From: Rhizobium sp. SG_E_25_P2
GTDB lineage: Bacteria; Pseudomonadota; Alphaproteobacteria; Rhizobiales; Rhizobiaceae
DNA: 64,000 nucleotides
Assembly: GCF_029892285.1 (NCBI RefSeq)
Contig: NZ_JARXVM010000007.1
Location: forward strand, 1-64,000
Direction: 5' to 3'
Positions 36,463 to 46,543 of the stretch are shown here, one piece after another (position 1 is the stretch's first letter; the number at the start of each line of letters is the position of its first letter). Both the position numbers and the translations under genes were made by a program. The notes under the pieces were generated by a model that saw only the letters and a program-made list of their open reading frames with translations, ran no database searches and was not told where the DNA came from.

Positions 36463-37782
36463 TCAGTTCTCCATCACGGAGGAGGCGGCGCCATTGCTGG
36501 CGACGTCCTGCTCGGTGTGCGGCTGAGCCTGGCTCTGCTTGACTTCCTTCACTTCGCCGGTCGCCTCGTCGATGGTGACTTCGACCGGCTGCACCTCCTG
36601 GCCTGCCCTCACCAATTGCGAACCTTCGACGATGACGCGGTCGCCATCGGCGATGCCTTTGCCGACCAACCAGTTGTTGCCGACATTCTGGCCCACAGTG
36701 AGAACGCGCTGCTCCACCTTGTTGTCAGCTGTGATGAACCAGGCGATCGGCTCGCCCTTGGTGTTGCGTGAGACGGCGCGCTGCGGCACCAGGAAACTGT
36801 TGTCCGCCACGCCCTCCTCGACCAAGGCGCGGACATACATGCCCGGCAGCAGCAGCCGCTCGGGATTGGGGAATTCGGCCCGCAGCACGAATGTGCCTGT
36901 GCTTTCACTGACGGCGGATTCGGCGAACTCCAGCTTGCCGTGCAACGGATAGATCGACCCGTTTTCGAGCTTAAGGCTCACCTTGATATTCGCGCCGGAA
37001 AACTTAATGCGGCCCGCGTCGATCGCTTCGCGCAGATTGAGCAGATTGGTGCTCGATTGGGTCACGTCGACATTGATGGGATCCAGCGTGCGAATGGTGG
37101 TCAGAGCAGTATCCTGGCTGGCGGTCACCAACGCGCCCGGGGTCAGCGCCGACTTGTCGATGCGCCCCGAGATCGGCGCGCGGATCGTGGTGTAATCAAG
37201 ATTGATGCGGGCGGTTTCCACAGCGGCTTTGGCTGAGGCCACTTCTGCCAGCGCCTGTTTCAAGGATGCGTCTGCATCGTCCAGATCCTGCTTGCTGATC
37301 GCATTTTGGCCGATCAGGCCTTTGTAGCGGTCGACCTTGGATTGGGCGCTCGGCACTGCCGCGTCCGCCTTTTGCAGATCGGCGAGCGCGCTGTCATAGG
37401 ACGCCTGGTAAGGCGCGGGATCGATTTGATAAAGCGCATCGCCCTGCTTTACCTCCGAGCCTTCCTTGAATGTCCGGTCCTTGATGATGCCGCCAACCTG
37501 AGGCCTGACCACCGCTTCGAGGGAGGCCGTGGTGCGACCGGGCAATTCGGCGGTGATCGCCACCGACTGCGGATGCAACGAAACCACGCTCACCTGCGTT
37601 TTCATGGCTGCGCCGGCGGGCGGGCCTGCATTCTTGTCCTGCGCCTCGCAAGCCGTGAGCGCGGTTGCGCAGGCGAGCGCGGCGGCGAGAGCAGCCCAAC
37701 GAGACGAAACCCTTTCGCGCTTGGCGGCGTTGGCGGCGTTGGCGCCGAGAGCGGGCAGGAATTGCTTCACACGCGAAAACAT
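36463..37782 (-). CDS. RND efflux periplasmic adaptor (MFP) lipoprotein, AcrA type
   Basis: A 439-residue adaptor. The N-terminus has a hydrophobic stretch with a lipobox ([10 protein letters not shown]), so it should be a lipoprotein. Then [20 protein letters not shown] and [20 protein letters not shown] form the lipoyl half, followed by a coiled-coil hairpin with [20 protein letters not shown], the second lipoyl half [20 protein letters not shown] and the beta-barrel. The C-terminal tail is long and Gln/Ala-rich. The ATG at 37782 has GGAG seven bases upstream. First gene of the operon, divergent from a TetR gene. Confidence 0.93.
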   Translation of the reverse strand: MFSRVKQFLPALGANAANAAKRERVSSRWAALAAALACATALTACEAQDKNAGPPAGAAMKTQVSVVSLHPQSVAITAELPGRTTASLEAVVRPQVGGIIKDRTFKEGSEVKQGDALYQIDPAPYQASYDSALADLQKADAAVPSAQSKVDRYKGLIGQNAISKQDLDDADASLKQALAEVASAKAAVETARINLDYTTIRAPISGRIDKSALTPGALVTASQDTALTTIRTLDPINVDVTQSSTNLLNLREAIDAGRIKFSGANIKVSLKLENGSIYPLHGKLEFAESAVSESTGTFVLRAEFPNPERLLLPGMYVRALVEEGVADNSFLVPQRAVSRNTKGEPIAWFITADNKVEQRVLTVGQNVGNNWLVGKGIADGDRVIVEGSQLVRAGQEVQPVEVTIDEATGEVKEVKQSQAQPHTEQDVASNGAASSVMEN

Positions 37783-37836
37783 CGTAGTCTCCAAATTAAG
37801 ATACGCTTATGTACCAGTATTCGCGAGAACGTCAGG

Positions 37837-37848
37837 TGTCAATTGACA
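37837..37848. promoter_or_regulatory. Palindromic operator TGTCAATTGACA
   Basis: A perfect 12-bp palindrome in the gap between the adaptor gene and the TetR gene. It contains TTGACA on both strands, so it may overlap the -35 elements of both divergent promoters. That position suits autoregulation by the TetR protein and repression of the pump operon. Confidence 0.55.
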
Positions 37849-37865
37849 AAAGGAAATCACAACCC

Positions 37866-38561
37866 TTGAGGGAGATGGTCGATACGGCGCATGAACGGGG
37901 CGATGCGGCGCCCGACGGCGAGCCGCGCAGGCGTCCTGGGCGCCCCAAGGTCGCGCCGGACGCCGCTCAGGCGACGGCGATCGCCCGCAAGGCCGCTGAA
38001 CTGTTCATGACCAGGGGCTATGGCCAGACGACCATGGAAGATATCGTTGCGGCATGCCGGATTTCCAAACGCACCCTCTATCGCCTGTTTCCCAGCAAGG
38101 CTGACGTGTTCGGCGCAGTGATCTCCGAACATCGCCAAAGTATGCTGGCATTGCCGGGCGATTATGACGACTGTTCGATCCAGGAGGCTTTGGAACGGAT
38201 CTTCCGCATCGACATTGATGATCAAGCCAATGCTGAAAGATTGGCTTTGCTCCGCTTCGCTATCGTCGAAGCGCGACATTTTCCCGAATTGCACGCGCTG
38301 TTGATCAAACACGGCCCGGAGCTGTCGAGAAGCGACCTCTCTCAATGGCTCGCCGCCCAGGCAAGCCGCGGCAGGATCGCATGCGACAATCCCTATGATA
38401 CCGCGAAAGCCATCATGGATATGATGTTCGGGGTGTCCGTGCGGAATATCGACGGCACGATGGAATGGCCTGGATTCGAGGAAAGAGCGCGATATCTGCG
38501 CAATTGCATCGATCTCGTGACGAAAGGCCTGACGCCCAGACAATCCGAAGCCCAGCGCTGA
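37866..38561 (+). CDS. TetR-family repressor, probably of the RND pump
   Basis: The helix-turn-helix is clear: ARKAAELFMTRGYGQTTMED, IVAACRISKRTLYRLFPSKAD. The N-terminal arm is basic and proline-rich (EPRRRPGRPKVAPD). The C-terminal ligand/dimer domain is helical with WLAAQASRGRIACDNPYDTA, the TetR_C pattern. The start is ambiguous: ATG 37809 has no RBS and would place the operator palindrome inside the gene; TTG 37866 follows AAGGAA by ten bases; ATG 37875 is too close to GAGGGAG. I list 37866. Divergence from the pump operon argues for local repression. Confidence 0.88.
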   Translation: MREMVDTAHERGDAAPDGEPRRRPGRPKVAPDAAQATAIARKAAELFMTRGYGQTTMEDIVAACRISKRTLYRLFPSKADVFGAVISEHRQSMLALPGDYDDCSIQEALERIFRIDIDDQANAERLALLRFAIVEARHFPELHALLIKHGPELSRSDLSQWLAAQASRGRIACDNPYDTAKAIMDMMFGVSVRNIDGTMEWPGFEERARYLRNCIDLVTKGLTPRQSEAQR

Positions 38562-38583
38562 TGCTCGCCGACGCCGATGCGCC

Positions 38584-40554
38584 TCAATGTCCGGTCGCCG
38601 GTCCCTTCACACGGCCGGACATCACGCCGAAACCGTCGATCAGCGCTTCCTGACTTTCCAGTCTGAGCGATTCCAGCTGGTTTTCATTGAGCGCCGACAG
38701 CAATTGTTCGACTTCCAACTCAGCGCCGCGCTCGATGGCGTCGGCGATTTCGCGTTCGAGCTCGTGGCGGTAGCGGATCAGCGCGCGGGCGCGGGTATGC
38801 AGCGCATGCGCTTGCCGATAGCCTTCGCGGGCGTCCTCGATCGCGGCCTTCTCCGTGGCGATCCACACGCGCGCGTATCTGATCTGCTGTTCGAGCGACG
38901 CCAGAAGACTATCAAATCCTTGCACTTCCAGCGCCGTGATCAGTTCCTCGCGCGTCAACCCAGGACCGCTGGCGGCCGCAACAGACATCACCGCCTGCCA
39001 GAAGCGCTGCATATCCCTATTCTCGAATTCGAGATGGGCGATTTCGTCGTAATCCTCGAAAAACAGACCGGGATGGTTGACGATGGTCATCGCCAGCACG
39101 CCTTCCCTGAGCGATGGCAACGCCCTAAAACCGGATACCATGCCGGATTTTGCCAGCCGATCCGACACCGGCGCCTGGCGAGATGGACTGTTGTTCTCTC
39201 GCTGCGGGCCCCCTCGCCCGCCGCCCTGGCCGCGCTTGAAATTGGCGCGCGCCTGCCCTTGCGGCGACGATGCGGAGAAGAATGCGTAGAGCCGGTCGCG
39301 CATATCCTGTTGGTAATGTCGGCGCACGCTTTCGTCGGCGATCACCTGCGTCACCGTTTTCAGCCGCGCTTCGAGCTCGGCGCGCTTTTCCGGCGTGTCG
39401 AAACTGGCCCCGGTTGTCTCGCGCAGCCAGACCATTTCGGCAAGCGGGCGGGATTCCGAAATCACCTTGTCAAACGGCGCGCGTCCCTCCGTCTTGACGA
39501 GGTCGTCAGGGTCTTTTCCATCAGGCAGAAGCGCGATCTTCAGCGACTGGCCGGGCTTCAGATGCGGCAGAGCGATATCGACCGTGCGGGAGGCGGCGCG
39601 CAAGCCTGCGCCGTCGCCATCGAAGCAGAGCACGGGCACCGGCGTCATTTTCCACAGCAGTTCCAGCTGGTTTTCGGTCAGCGCCGTACCGAGCGGCGCC
39701 ACCGCATTGTCGACGCCGGCCTGGGCGAGCGCGATGACGTCCATATAGCCTTCGACGGCGATCACCGTGTCGGCGCCCTGGACGGCGCGGCGGGCGCGGG
39801 CATGGTTGAACAGCACCTGGCCCTTGGAGAACAGCTCGGTCTCGTTGGAATTGAGATATTTGGCCGGCGCATCCGGCGACAGCGCGCGTCCGCCAAACGC
39901 GATCACCTTTTCCCGCACCGACAGGATCGGGAACATGATGCGGTCGCGGAACCGGTCATAAGACACCGGAATGTCAGGTCCGTGGACGACGAGGCCGCAG
40001 GCCTCGATCTGTTCGCGGTCGACGCCCTTGCCGGCGAGGTATTCTTTCAGCGCGTTACGGCTGTCGGGCGAATAGCCGAGCCGGAAGGCCTCGATCGTCC
40101 GGCCCGTCAGTCCGCGATCGCGCAGATAGGCGCGCGCCTTGGCGCCCACAGACGTCTGCAACTGATCCTGGAAGAATTGGGTGGCGAGCTCCATCACGTC
40201 GAATAAATTGTGCCGTTCGCGCTCGCGCCGCGCCATTTCCGGATCGGGCGCGGGCATGGAGACGCCGGCGATATCGGCGATCGATTGGACCGCATCCTGG
40301 AAGCTCACACCGTCGAGCTCCATCAGGAAACGGAAATGATCCCCCGACACGCCGCAACCGAAACAGTGATAGCGCCCCTTGCGATCCTCGCAGTGAAAGC
40401 TCGGCGACTTCTCGCCATGAAACGGGCAGCAGGCCCAATAATCGCCGCGGCCGGTATTGGTCTTCTTCCTGTCCCAGGTCACGCGCCGACCGATCACGTC
40501 CGAAATCGGAACGCGGTCGCGCAGTTCATCGAGGAAGGAGTTGGAAAATCGCAT
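38584..40554 (-). CDS. dnaG: DNA primase
   Basis: A 656-residue primase that makes RNA primers at the replication fork. Order: the CHC2 zinc finger (Cys43, His46, Cys64, Cys67 in CCPFHGEKSP and RYHCFGCGVSG), the catalytic core with FPILSVREKVIAFGGRAL, the Toprim motif VIAVEGYMDVIALAQAG and LCFDGDGAG, then a C-terminal DnaB-interacting part. RBS AGGGCG upstream of ATG. In many proteobacteria rpoD follows dnaG; here the next gene downstream is the TetR gene, so rpoD is elsewhere. Confidence 0.97.
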   Translation of the reverse strand: MRFSNSFLDELRDRVPISDVIGRRVTWDRKKTNTGRGDYWACCPFHGEKSPSFHCEDRKGRYHCFGCGVSGDHFRFLMELDGVSFQDAVQSIADIAGVSMPAPDPEMARRERERHNLFDVMELATQFFQDQLQTSVGAKARAYLRDRGLTGRTIEAFRLGYSPDSRNALKEYLAGKGVDREQIEACGLVVHGPDIPVSYDRFRDRIMFPILSVREKVIAFGGRALSPDAPAKYLNSNETELFSKGQVLFNHARARRAVQGADTVIAVEGYMDVIALAQAGVDNAVAPLGTALTENQLELLWKMTPVPVLCFDGDGAGLRAASRTVDIALPHLKPGQSLKIALLPDGKDPDDLVKTEGRAPFDKVISESRPLAEMVWLRETTGASFDTPEKRAELEARLKTVTQVIADESVRRHYQQDMRDRLYAFFSASSPQGQARANFKRGQGGGRGGPQRENNSPSRQAPVSDRLAKSGMVSGFRALPSLREGVLAMTIVNHPGLFFEDYDEIAHLEFENRDMQRFWQAVMSVAAASGPGLTREELITALEVQGFDSLLASLEQQIRYARVWIATEKAAIEDAREGYRQAHALHTRARALIRYRHELEREIADAIERGAELEVEQLLSALNENQLESLRLESQEALIDGFGVMSGRVKGPATGH

Positions 40555-40642
40555 CTGATCGCCCTGAGAATGATCCTTCGATATAGTCGGTTGGAGGCGG
40601 AAGCGCCATCGCTTTGATCAGCTGCGGCGCCGTCACAGGAGA

Positions 40643-40672
40643 TTGACTAAAACATACAAACGTATATACAAT
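40643..40672 (+). promoter_or_regulatory. Promoter/operator of brnTA
   Basis: TTGACT at 40643 and overlapping -10 candidates TATACA (40665) or TACAAT (40667) with 16- or 18-bp spacing. Between them ATACAAACGTAT is an imperfect palindrome, a fair site for autorepression by the BrnTA complex. Confidence 0.6.
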
Positions 40673-40686
40673 AAGGGTCCACAGCG

Positions 40687-40974
40687 ATGAGCGGGGAAGC
40701 CGAGTTCCATTCGTTTGATTGGGATGAAAACAAGAACGAAATCAACCAGCGAAAGCATGGAATTGATTTCCTGCAGGCAGCAAAAGCGCTCCAAAAGCCG
40801 CGTTTGGATCTTCCCTCAAACCGCAGCGGCGAAGCGAGAACGCTGGCGATCTGCCCTGACTCGTCGCGGCTGATCGCTGTCGTCTACACAATGCGGGGCG
40901 ACATCTGTCGGATCATTTCAGCAAGGGCTGCACGCAAAAATGAGCAAAGAGCGTATCGTCAGATATACATTTAA
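40687..40974 (+). CDS. brnT: BrnT-family toxin
   Basis: A 95-residue type II toxin. It has the BrnT features FDWDENKNEINQRKHGIDFL, then a strand with SNRSGEARTLAICPDSSRLI, and the ending RIISARAARKNEQRAYR. BrnT is a RelE-fold ribonuclease; the conserved His-Gly of KHGIDF and the Arg-rich ARxxRKNEQRAY are kept. The RBS AAGGG is ten bases upstream. It overlaps the antitoxin gene by 35 bp, as usual for this pair (toxin gene first). Confidence 0.93.
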   Translation: MSGEAEFHSFDWDENKNEINQRKHGIDFLQAAKALQKPRLDLPSNRSGEARTLAICPDSSRLIAVVYTMRGDICRIISARAARKNEQRAYRQIYI

Positions 40975-41272
40975 AGAGATCGAGGAAAAGATCGCGCGCG
41001 GCGAGAGCAAGACCGATTGGGCGCGTGTCGACGCCAAGACCGACGAGGATATCGAGCGCGACATGCGCGACGATCCCGACTGGCAGGAATTCCTGAATAT
41101 CGACTGGTCCAAGGCCGTAATGGTCATTCCAAAAAAGAAAAAGGCTGTGTCGATCCGTCTGGACGAGGATGTGCTGGATTATTTCCAGTCATCCGGCAAG
41201 GGCTACCAGACACGGATTAACGCCGTTCTCCGGCATTTCATCAACGACCAGAAGCAGCAAAAAAGCGGCTGA
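40940..41272 (+). CDS. brnA: BrnA-family antitoxin
   Basis: A 110-residue antitoxin. The N-terminal part is acidic and charged (KTDEDIERDMRDDPDWQEFL), and the C-terminal part is a ribbon-helix-helix domain: KKKAVSIRLDEDVLDYFQSS, GKGYQTRINAVLRHFI. It should bind BrnT and repress the shared promoter. The tail ends NDQKQQKSG. Confidence 0.93.
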   Translation: MSKERIVRYTFKEIEEKIARGESKTDWARVDAKTDEDIERDMRDDPDWQEFLNIDWSKAVMVIPKKKKAVSIRLDEDVLDYFQSSGKGYQTRINAVLRHFINDQKQQKSG

Positions 41273-41290
41273 CCCGCGCCGCAAGAGACG

Positions 41291-41316
41291 AAAAGATCAG
41301 CGCCGAAGCGCTGATC
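41291..41316 (-). terminator. Terminator of the yqeY-like gene
   Basis: On the minus strand GATCAGCGC-ttcg-GCGCTGATC is a 9-bp stem capped by a TTCG tetraloop and followed by TTTTCG. Confidence 0.8.
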
Positions 41317-41335
41317 CAACTCAGTCAGAAACAAC

Positions 41336-41785
41336 TCACCCCAGCAGCGCCTTGATCTGCCCAGAAGCCTTGGCGAAGTCCATCTGGCCGGGGAAGCGAT
41401 CCTTGAGCACGGCCATGACCTTACCCATGTCCTTGATGCTGGCGGCGCCGATTTCTGCGATCGCCGCCTTGATGGCCTCGGTCACTTCGTCGTCGGAGAG
41501 CTGCTTGGGCATGAAGCCGGTGATGATGCCGATTTCTTCGCGCTCCTTGGCGGCGAGCTCGGGGCGGCCGCCTTCGTCATAAACCTTGGCGGACTCCTCG
41601 CGCTGCTTGACGAGCTTGGAGAGAAGCTGGGCGATGTCGCCATCGGTCACCGTCGCATCCGGTTTGGTGCGGTTGGCGATTTCGAGGTCCTTAATCGCCG
41701 ATTGCACCATGCGGATCGTGTTGACGCGGGTGGTTTCCTTGCTCTTCATCGCCTCTTTGAGGGCGGTCATCAGTTTTTCGCGCAT
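41336..41785 (-). CDS. GatB/YqeY domain protein
   Basis: A 149-residue helical protein fitting the YqeY family: MREKLMTALKEAMKSKETTR start, TIRMVQSAIKDLEI, a middle KQREESAKVYDEGGRPELAA, and the C-terminal GIITGFMPKQLSDDE and KDMGKVMAVLKDRFPGQMDF. The domain is shared with the tail of GatB, which contacts tRNA in the amidotransferase, but the role of the free protein is not settled. It is divergent from carA, an arrangement common in Rhizobiales. Confidence 0.93.
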   Translation of the reverse strand: MREKLMTALKEAMKSKETTRVNTIRMVQSAIKDLEIANRTKPDATVTDGDIAQLLSKLVKQREESAKVYDEGGRPELAAKEREEIGIITGFMPKQLSDDEVTEAIKAAIAEIGAASIKDMGKVMAVLKDRFPGQMDFAKASGQIKALLG

Positions 41786-42036
41786 GGCGGATTCTCCTTA
41801 AGAAAGTGAGCCGCTTATGGGGCCTTGAGGCGAAAAATGCAACGCGAAGACCCATCCCCTTGAAATTTCGATAGAAATAATTGGAGGGAAAACCTGTCCA
41901 AGCATTGACCGCAATGGGCCGCCTCACTATTTTCCGCCAAACACCATGACAAGGGGAAAGCGCGGCAACACGGGGTAAGAACCGTGCGCGTTTTTCTGCG
42001 AGCACGAGGCAGGCCCGCCTGCCGGAACGGAGCACC

Positions 42037-43239
<1,203 letters not shown>

Positions 43240-43261
43240 GACGGACATCCCGATCCCATGA

Positions 43262-43297
43262 AAAACGCCGCGTCGGGCGCCCCCGACGCGGCGTTTT
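43262..43297. terminator. Bidirectional terminator between carA and the MATE gene
   Basis: A 16-bp perfect stem (AAAACGCCGCGTCGGG / CCCGACGCGGCGTTTT, 4-nt loop) flanked by A-run and T-run, serving both convergent genes. Confidence 0.95.
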
Positions 43298-43317
43298 CGC
43301 GTTCATGCTCTCATGCG

Positions 43318-44715
43318 TCAGATAGCCGGCGCCATGCGCCTGACCATCTTCACATAGCGGCCGAGCAGCAGCACCGAGGCCGCCACCAAGCCGACAAGAA
43401 AGCCGATCCACACGCCGGTTCCGCCCATGCCGGCCGGAAACGCCAGCACATAGGCGAGCAGGAAGCCGATCGGCCAATAGGAGATCAGCGCCAGCCACAT
43501 CGGCGCGCGCGTGTCCTTGACGCCACGCAGCAGGCCGGCGGCGATCGCCTGCAACCCGTCGGCCATCTGGAACAGGCCGGCGATCACCACGAGGCCTGAG
43601 GCATAGGCCAGCACAGCCTCCGCTTCAGGTTTGCTGGCGTCGAGATAGAGCGCGGCCAGTTCGCGCGGATAGAAGAAGAACAACAACCCGCCGATGGCCG
43701 CAAACACCACCGACAGGCCCACAACCACCCAGGAGGCGCGCGTCAGCGCCAGATGATCGCCCGCCCCCACCGCAAGCCCGATGCGCACGGTGGCGGCCTG
43801 CGACAGGCCGAGCGGGATCATGAAGGCGACGGAGGCCCATTGCAGCGCGATGCCATGGGCGGCAAGCTCGACCGTGCCGATCCAGCCCATCAGCAGCGAT
43901 GCCCCGGTGAACAGGCTGACTTCGGCGAGAATGGTGAAGCTGATCGGCAGGCCGAGATGAACGACTTCCCACAGCATGCGCCAGTCCGGCCGCCAGAAGC
44001 GCACGAACAGTTCATAAGCGCTGAGATCCGGCCGCCACTGAATATAGGCGATGGTGAGCACGAGACCGAGAATATTGGCGGCCAGCGCCACGGCCGAGGC
44101 GCCGAACATGCCGAGCGCCGGCATGCCGAAATGGCCGAGCACCAGGCCATAGGCGAAGAAACCGTTGAAGATCAGGATGACGATGGTGACATAGAGAATG
44201 ATCCCGGCATGGCCGACCGCGCTGAGAAAAGAGCGCAACACCATGAAGAACAGCGCCGGCAGCACGCCCCAGCCGGCCACCAGCAGATAATCGCCGGCCA
44301 GCTTGGCGAGATGCGGGTTCTGCCCCGCCGCAATCAGCGCCGTCTCGGCATGCAGGATTGCCGGCACCACCACCACGCCATAGGCGATGGCGGTCCACAG
44401 GCCCATGCGCACCGAACGGCGCAGCGCCACGCCATCGCCGCGCGCGAAAGCCTGGGCGGCCAGCGGCACCACCGCGGCGGCGAAACCGGTGCCGAAGATG
44501 AACAGCGTGAAGAAATACTGCCCGGCCAGCACGATCGAGGCGAGCTCCTCTGTGCCCAATCGGCCGATCACGAAGACGTCGGTTAGGTGAATGCCGAGCT
44601 GGGCGAGCTGCGCGCCGACCAAGGGCACGCCGAGCATCACTGTGGCCCTGACATGGCCGAGCCAGCTGTTATTGCCGAAATCCGTCTGCGGCGCGCGGGT
44701 GATCGCCTGTTCCAT
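43318..44715 (-). CDS. MATE-family efflux transporter (NorM-like)
   Basis: A 465-residue, 12-helix membrane protein. MATE features include GVPLVGAQLAQLGIHLTDVF near the start, the LPALFFMVLRSFLSAVGHAG segment, GLPISFTILAEVSLFTGASL at the start of the second half and AAATVRIGLAVGAGD-like QAATVRIGLAVGAGDHLAL. It would expel cationic drugs or metabolites using Na+ or H+. It is 91 bp downstream of an MFS transporter gene on the same strand, perhaps co-transcribed. Confidence 0.92.
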   Translation of the reverse strand: MEQAITRAPQTDFGNNSWLGHVRATVMLGVPLVGAQLAQLGIHLTDVFVIGRLGTEELASIVLAGQYFFTLFIFGTGFAAAVVPLAAQAFARGDGVALRRSVRMGLWTAIAYGVVVVPAILHAETALIAAGQNPHLAKLAGDYLLVAGWGVLPALFFMVLRSFLSAVGHAGIILYVTIVILIFNGFFAYGLVLGHFGMPALGMFGASAVALAANILGLVLTIAYIQWRPDLSAYELFVRFWRPDWRMLWEVVHLGLPISFTILAEVSLFTGASLLMGWIGTVELAAHGIALQWASVAFMIPLGLSQAATVRIGLAVGAGDHLALTRASWVVVGLSVVFAAIGGLLFFFYPRELAALYLDASKPEAEAVLAYASGLVVIAGLFQMADGLQAIAAGLLRGVKDTRAPMWLALISYWPIGFLLAYVLAFPAGMGGTGVWIGFLVGLVAASVLLLGRYVKMVRRMAPAI

Positions 44716-44806
44716 GATCCATCTCCTTGACGCGTCGCTAGCTAGCGGAAAACGCCGCCGCAGGCCAGCGCCACAGCCGATGCGTCACGAGAAAGAATGA
44801 GTGCCC

Positions 44807-46057
44807 TCAATGCGCGTGAAGCGTAGGCGCAACAGCGCCGGCCTGCGGCGGCCGCACATAGAGCATGAAGATGACCAGCCCCGCCACGCACATCAGCCCC
44901 GCCGCCGCATAGGGCGCGCCGGGAAACTCGATCGGGGCCGAAGGCCCGGTGAAGGCGCTGAACAGGCTGGAGAAGATATAGGGGCCGATGATCGAGGTGA
45001 CGCTCGACAGGCTGGTCAGCGTGCCCTGCAACTCGCCCTGCATGGACGGGTGCACGCCCGCCGCCGAAATCGACCGGAGCACCGGATCGGTGATGCTTTC
45101 CAGGCAGCAGAGGAAGATGATCACGAACACCATCCAGCCTTCCCAGGCGAAGGCGTAGCCGAAAAAGCCGGCCATGCAGAAGAACAGACCGATGACGCCG
45201 GCCCGCCAGTCGCCATAGCGCTTGACGATGCGCGGCAGCACAAGCCCCATCACCAGCGCGCTCATCACCCCGAAGGCGCCGAGCGACAGGCCGATCATGC
45301 CCTGGCTCCAGCCATAGCGGTAATCGGCGACGAAGGGCCAGGCGATCGGGTAGACGACATGGGCGAGCCAGAACAGCACCATCACCGTGGCGATCCAGCC
45401 GATGCCCTTGTAATGGCGCATTTGCAGGAGCCCGCCGAGCGGATTGGCGCGCCTGAAATCGAAGGGTCGCCGCATGGCGGCCGGCAGCGTCTCGGGCAGC
45501 GCGAAGAGAGCAATCGCAAAGTTGAGAAAGGCGATGCCGGCTGCGGCGTAGAACGGCACGCGCGGGCCGAATTCGCCGAGAAAGCCGCCGATGACGGGAC
45601 CGAGCGTAAAGCCGACCCCGAAGGAAATGCCGACAAGGCCGAAATTGCGCGAGCGGTTCTCGTCATTGGAGATATCGGCGATATAGGCCGAGGCCGTGGC
45701 GTAGCTGGCGCCGGAAATGCCGGCGAGAATGCGGCCCACGAACAGCATGCCATAGCTGCCGGCCAGCGCGCAGATGAGATTGTCGACGGCGAAAGTGAAG
45801 ACCGAGGCGAGCAGCACCGGGCGCCGGCCGAATCGGTCGCTGAGATTGCCGATAAAGGCGCCGAACAGGAATTGCATGCCGGAATAGGCGATGAACAGCC
45901 AGCTGCCTTCGAGCACGGCATGGCTGGCGTCGGCGCCGGTCAGTTCCTTCAGGAAGGCCGGCATCACCGGCATGATCAGCGCGATGCCCATCATGTCCAT
46001 CAGCAGGATGAAGAACACCAGCCACAGCCCGAGCCGGGCCTTTTTTTCGTCGAGCAT
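44807..46057 (-). CDS. MFS transporter, TetA/TCR-like
   Basis: A 416-residue, 12-helix drug:H+ antiporter-type protein. It has DMMGIALIMPVMPAFLKEL, the motif A loop GNLSDRFGRRPVLLAS between TM2 and TM3, and the motif C-like GISFGVGFTLGPVIGGFLGE in TM5, as in tetracycline-type exporters. Its native substrate is not clear. It is divergent from the HasA-RTX cluster, and the TGA-N9-TCA box at 46200-46214 lies 143 bp upstream of its ATG, so iron control is possible. Confidence 0.88.
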   Translation of the reverse strand: MLDEKKARLGLWLVFFILLMDMMGIALIMPVMPAFLKELTGADASHAVLEGSWLFIAYSGMQFLFGAFIGNLSDRFGRRPVLLASVFTFAVDNLICALAGSYGMLFVGRILAGISGASYATASAYIADISNDENRSRNFGLVGISFGVGFTLGPVIGGFLGEFGPRVPFYAAAGIAFLNFAIALFALPETLPAAMRRPFDFRRANPLGGLLQMRHYKGIGWIATVMVLFWLAHVVYPIAWPFVADYRYGWSQGMIGLSLGAFGVMSALVMGLVLPRIVKRYGDWRAGVIGLFFCMAGFFGYAFAWEGWMVFVIIFLCCLESITDPVLRSISAAGVHPSMQGELQGTLTSLSSVTSIIGPYIFSSLFSAFTGPSAPIEFPGAPYAAAGLMCVAGLVIFMLYVRPPQAGAVAPTLHAH

Positions 46058-46543
46058 ATGGCCTCCGGAGCGGGGTGATTCGCGGCTTCAGGAACATAAG
46101 TGGAACGAGTTTTATTTTCAAACACGCTTTTATGGTAGCGACATCAATCCGTTGCGCGCGAACCAAGCAAAATGCGCAATCTTTGTGCGATTTTTTAGTT
46201 GACTCCAAAAGTCATGTTAGTTTAGTTAACCCGCAGAGGTTGAGCCAGCCAAATTCGAACGCCGATGCTTCCCAGGAAGCCAGCGACGCGTTCATACGCC
46301 AGCGAGCCTATCCGTCATAGTGCAGTTCCTGCTTTGCGTCGCGGCCCGCCGCGCGTGAAAGCGCGTCGACGCGCCGGCGCCCGAAAGGGATCGCCAGTGC
46401 GAACGGAGGGTTTTTGTGTCTATATTACAGATATTTACGGACCACGGCGTCGGGCCGGATCAATGCGAGCCGAGACAATTCCGCTGTCGGCTCCGCACGG
46501 AAGCGAAAGCCGAGCAATTTAAAAACACCAAGGAGATATGACT
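46058..46543. other. Intergenic region between the MFS gene and the HasA-RTX cluster
   Basis: About 480 bp. It holds the iron box at 46200-46214, with TTGACT at 46199-46204 as a possible -35 element reading toward the HasA-RTX genes. TTTAGTTGAC and TTTAGTTAAC form a loose direct repeat around it. A leader of about 300 nt would follow. It is GC-rich in the middle (about 46330-46400) and ends with a good RBS. I see no gene in it. Confidence 0.55.
46200..46214. promoter_or_regulatory. Iron-responsive operator (RirA type, TGA-N9-TCA)
   Basis: TGACTCCAAAAGTCA matches the rhizobial IRO consensus TGA-N9-TCA exactly, and its inner bases are close to palindromic. It overlaps a TTGACT -35-like element, fitting repression by RirA when iron is plentiful. 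Consensus is from established knowledge; binding here is inferred. Confidence 0.65.

Noticed and set aside
41786-42036. Riboswitch or attenuator upstream of carA
   Set aside because: No conserved riboswitch core or leader peptide with a terminator was seen.
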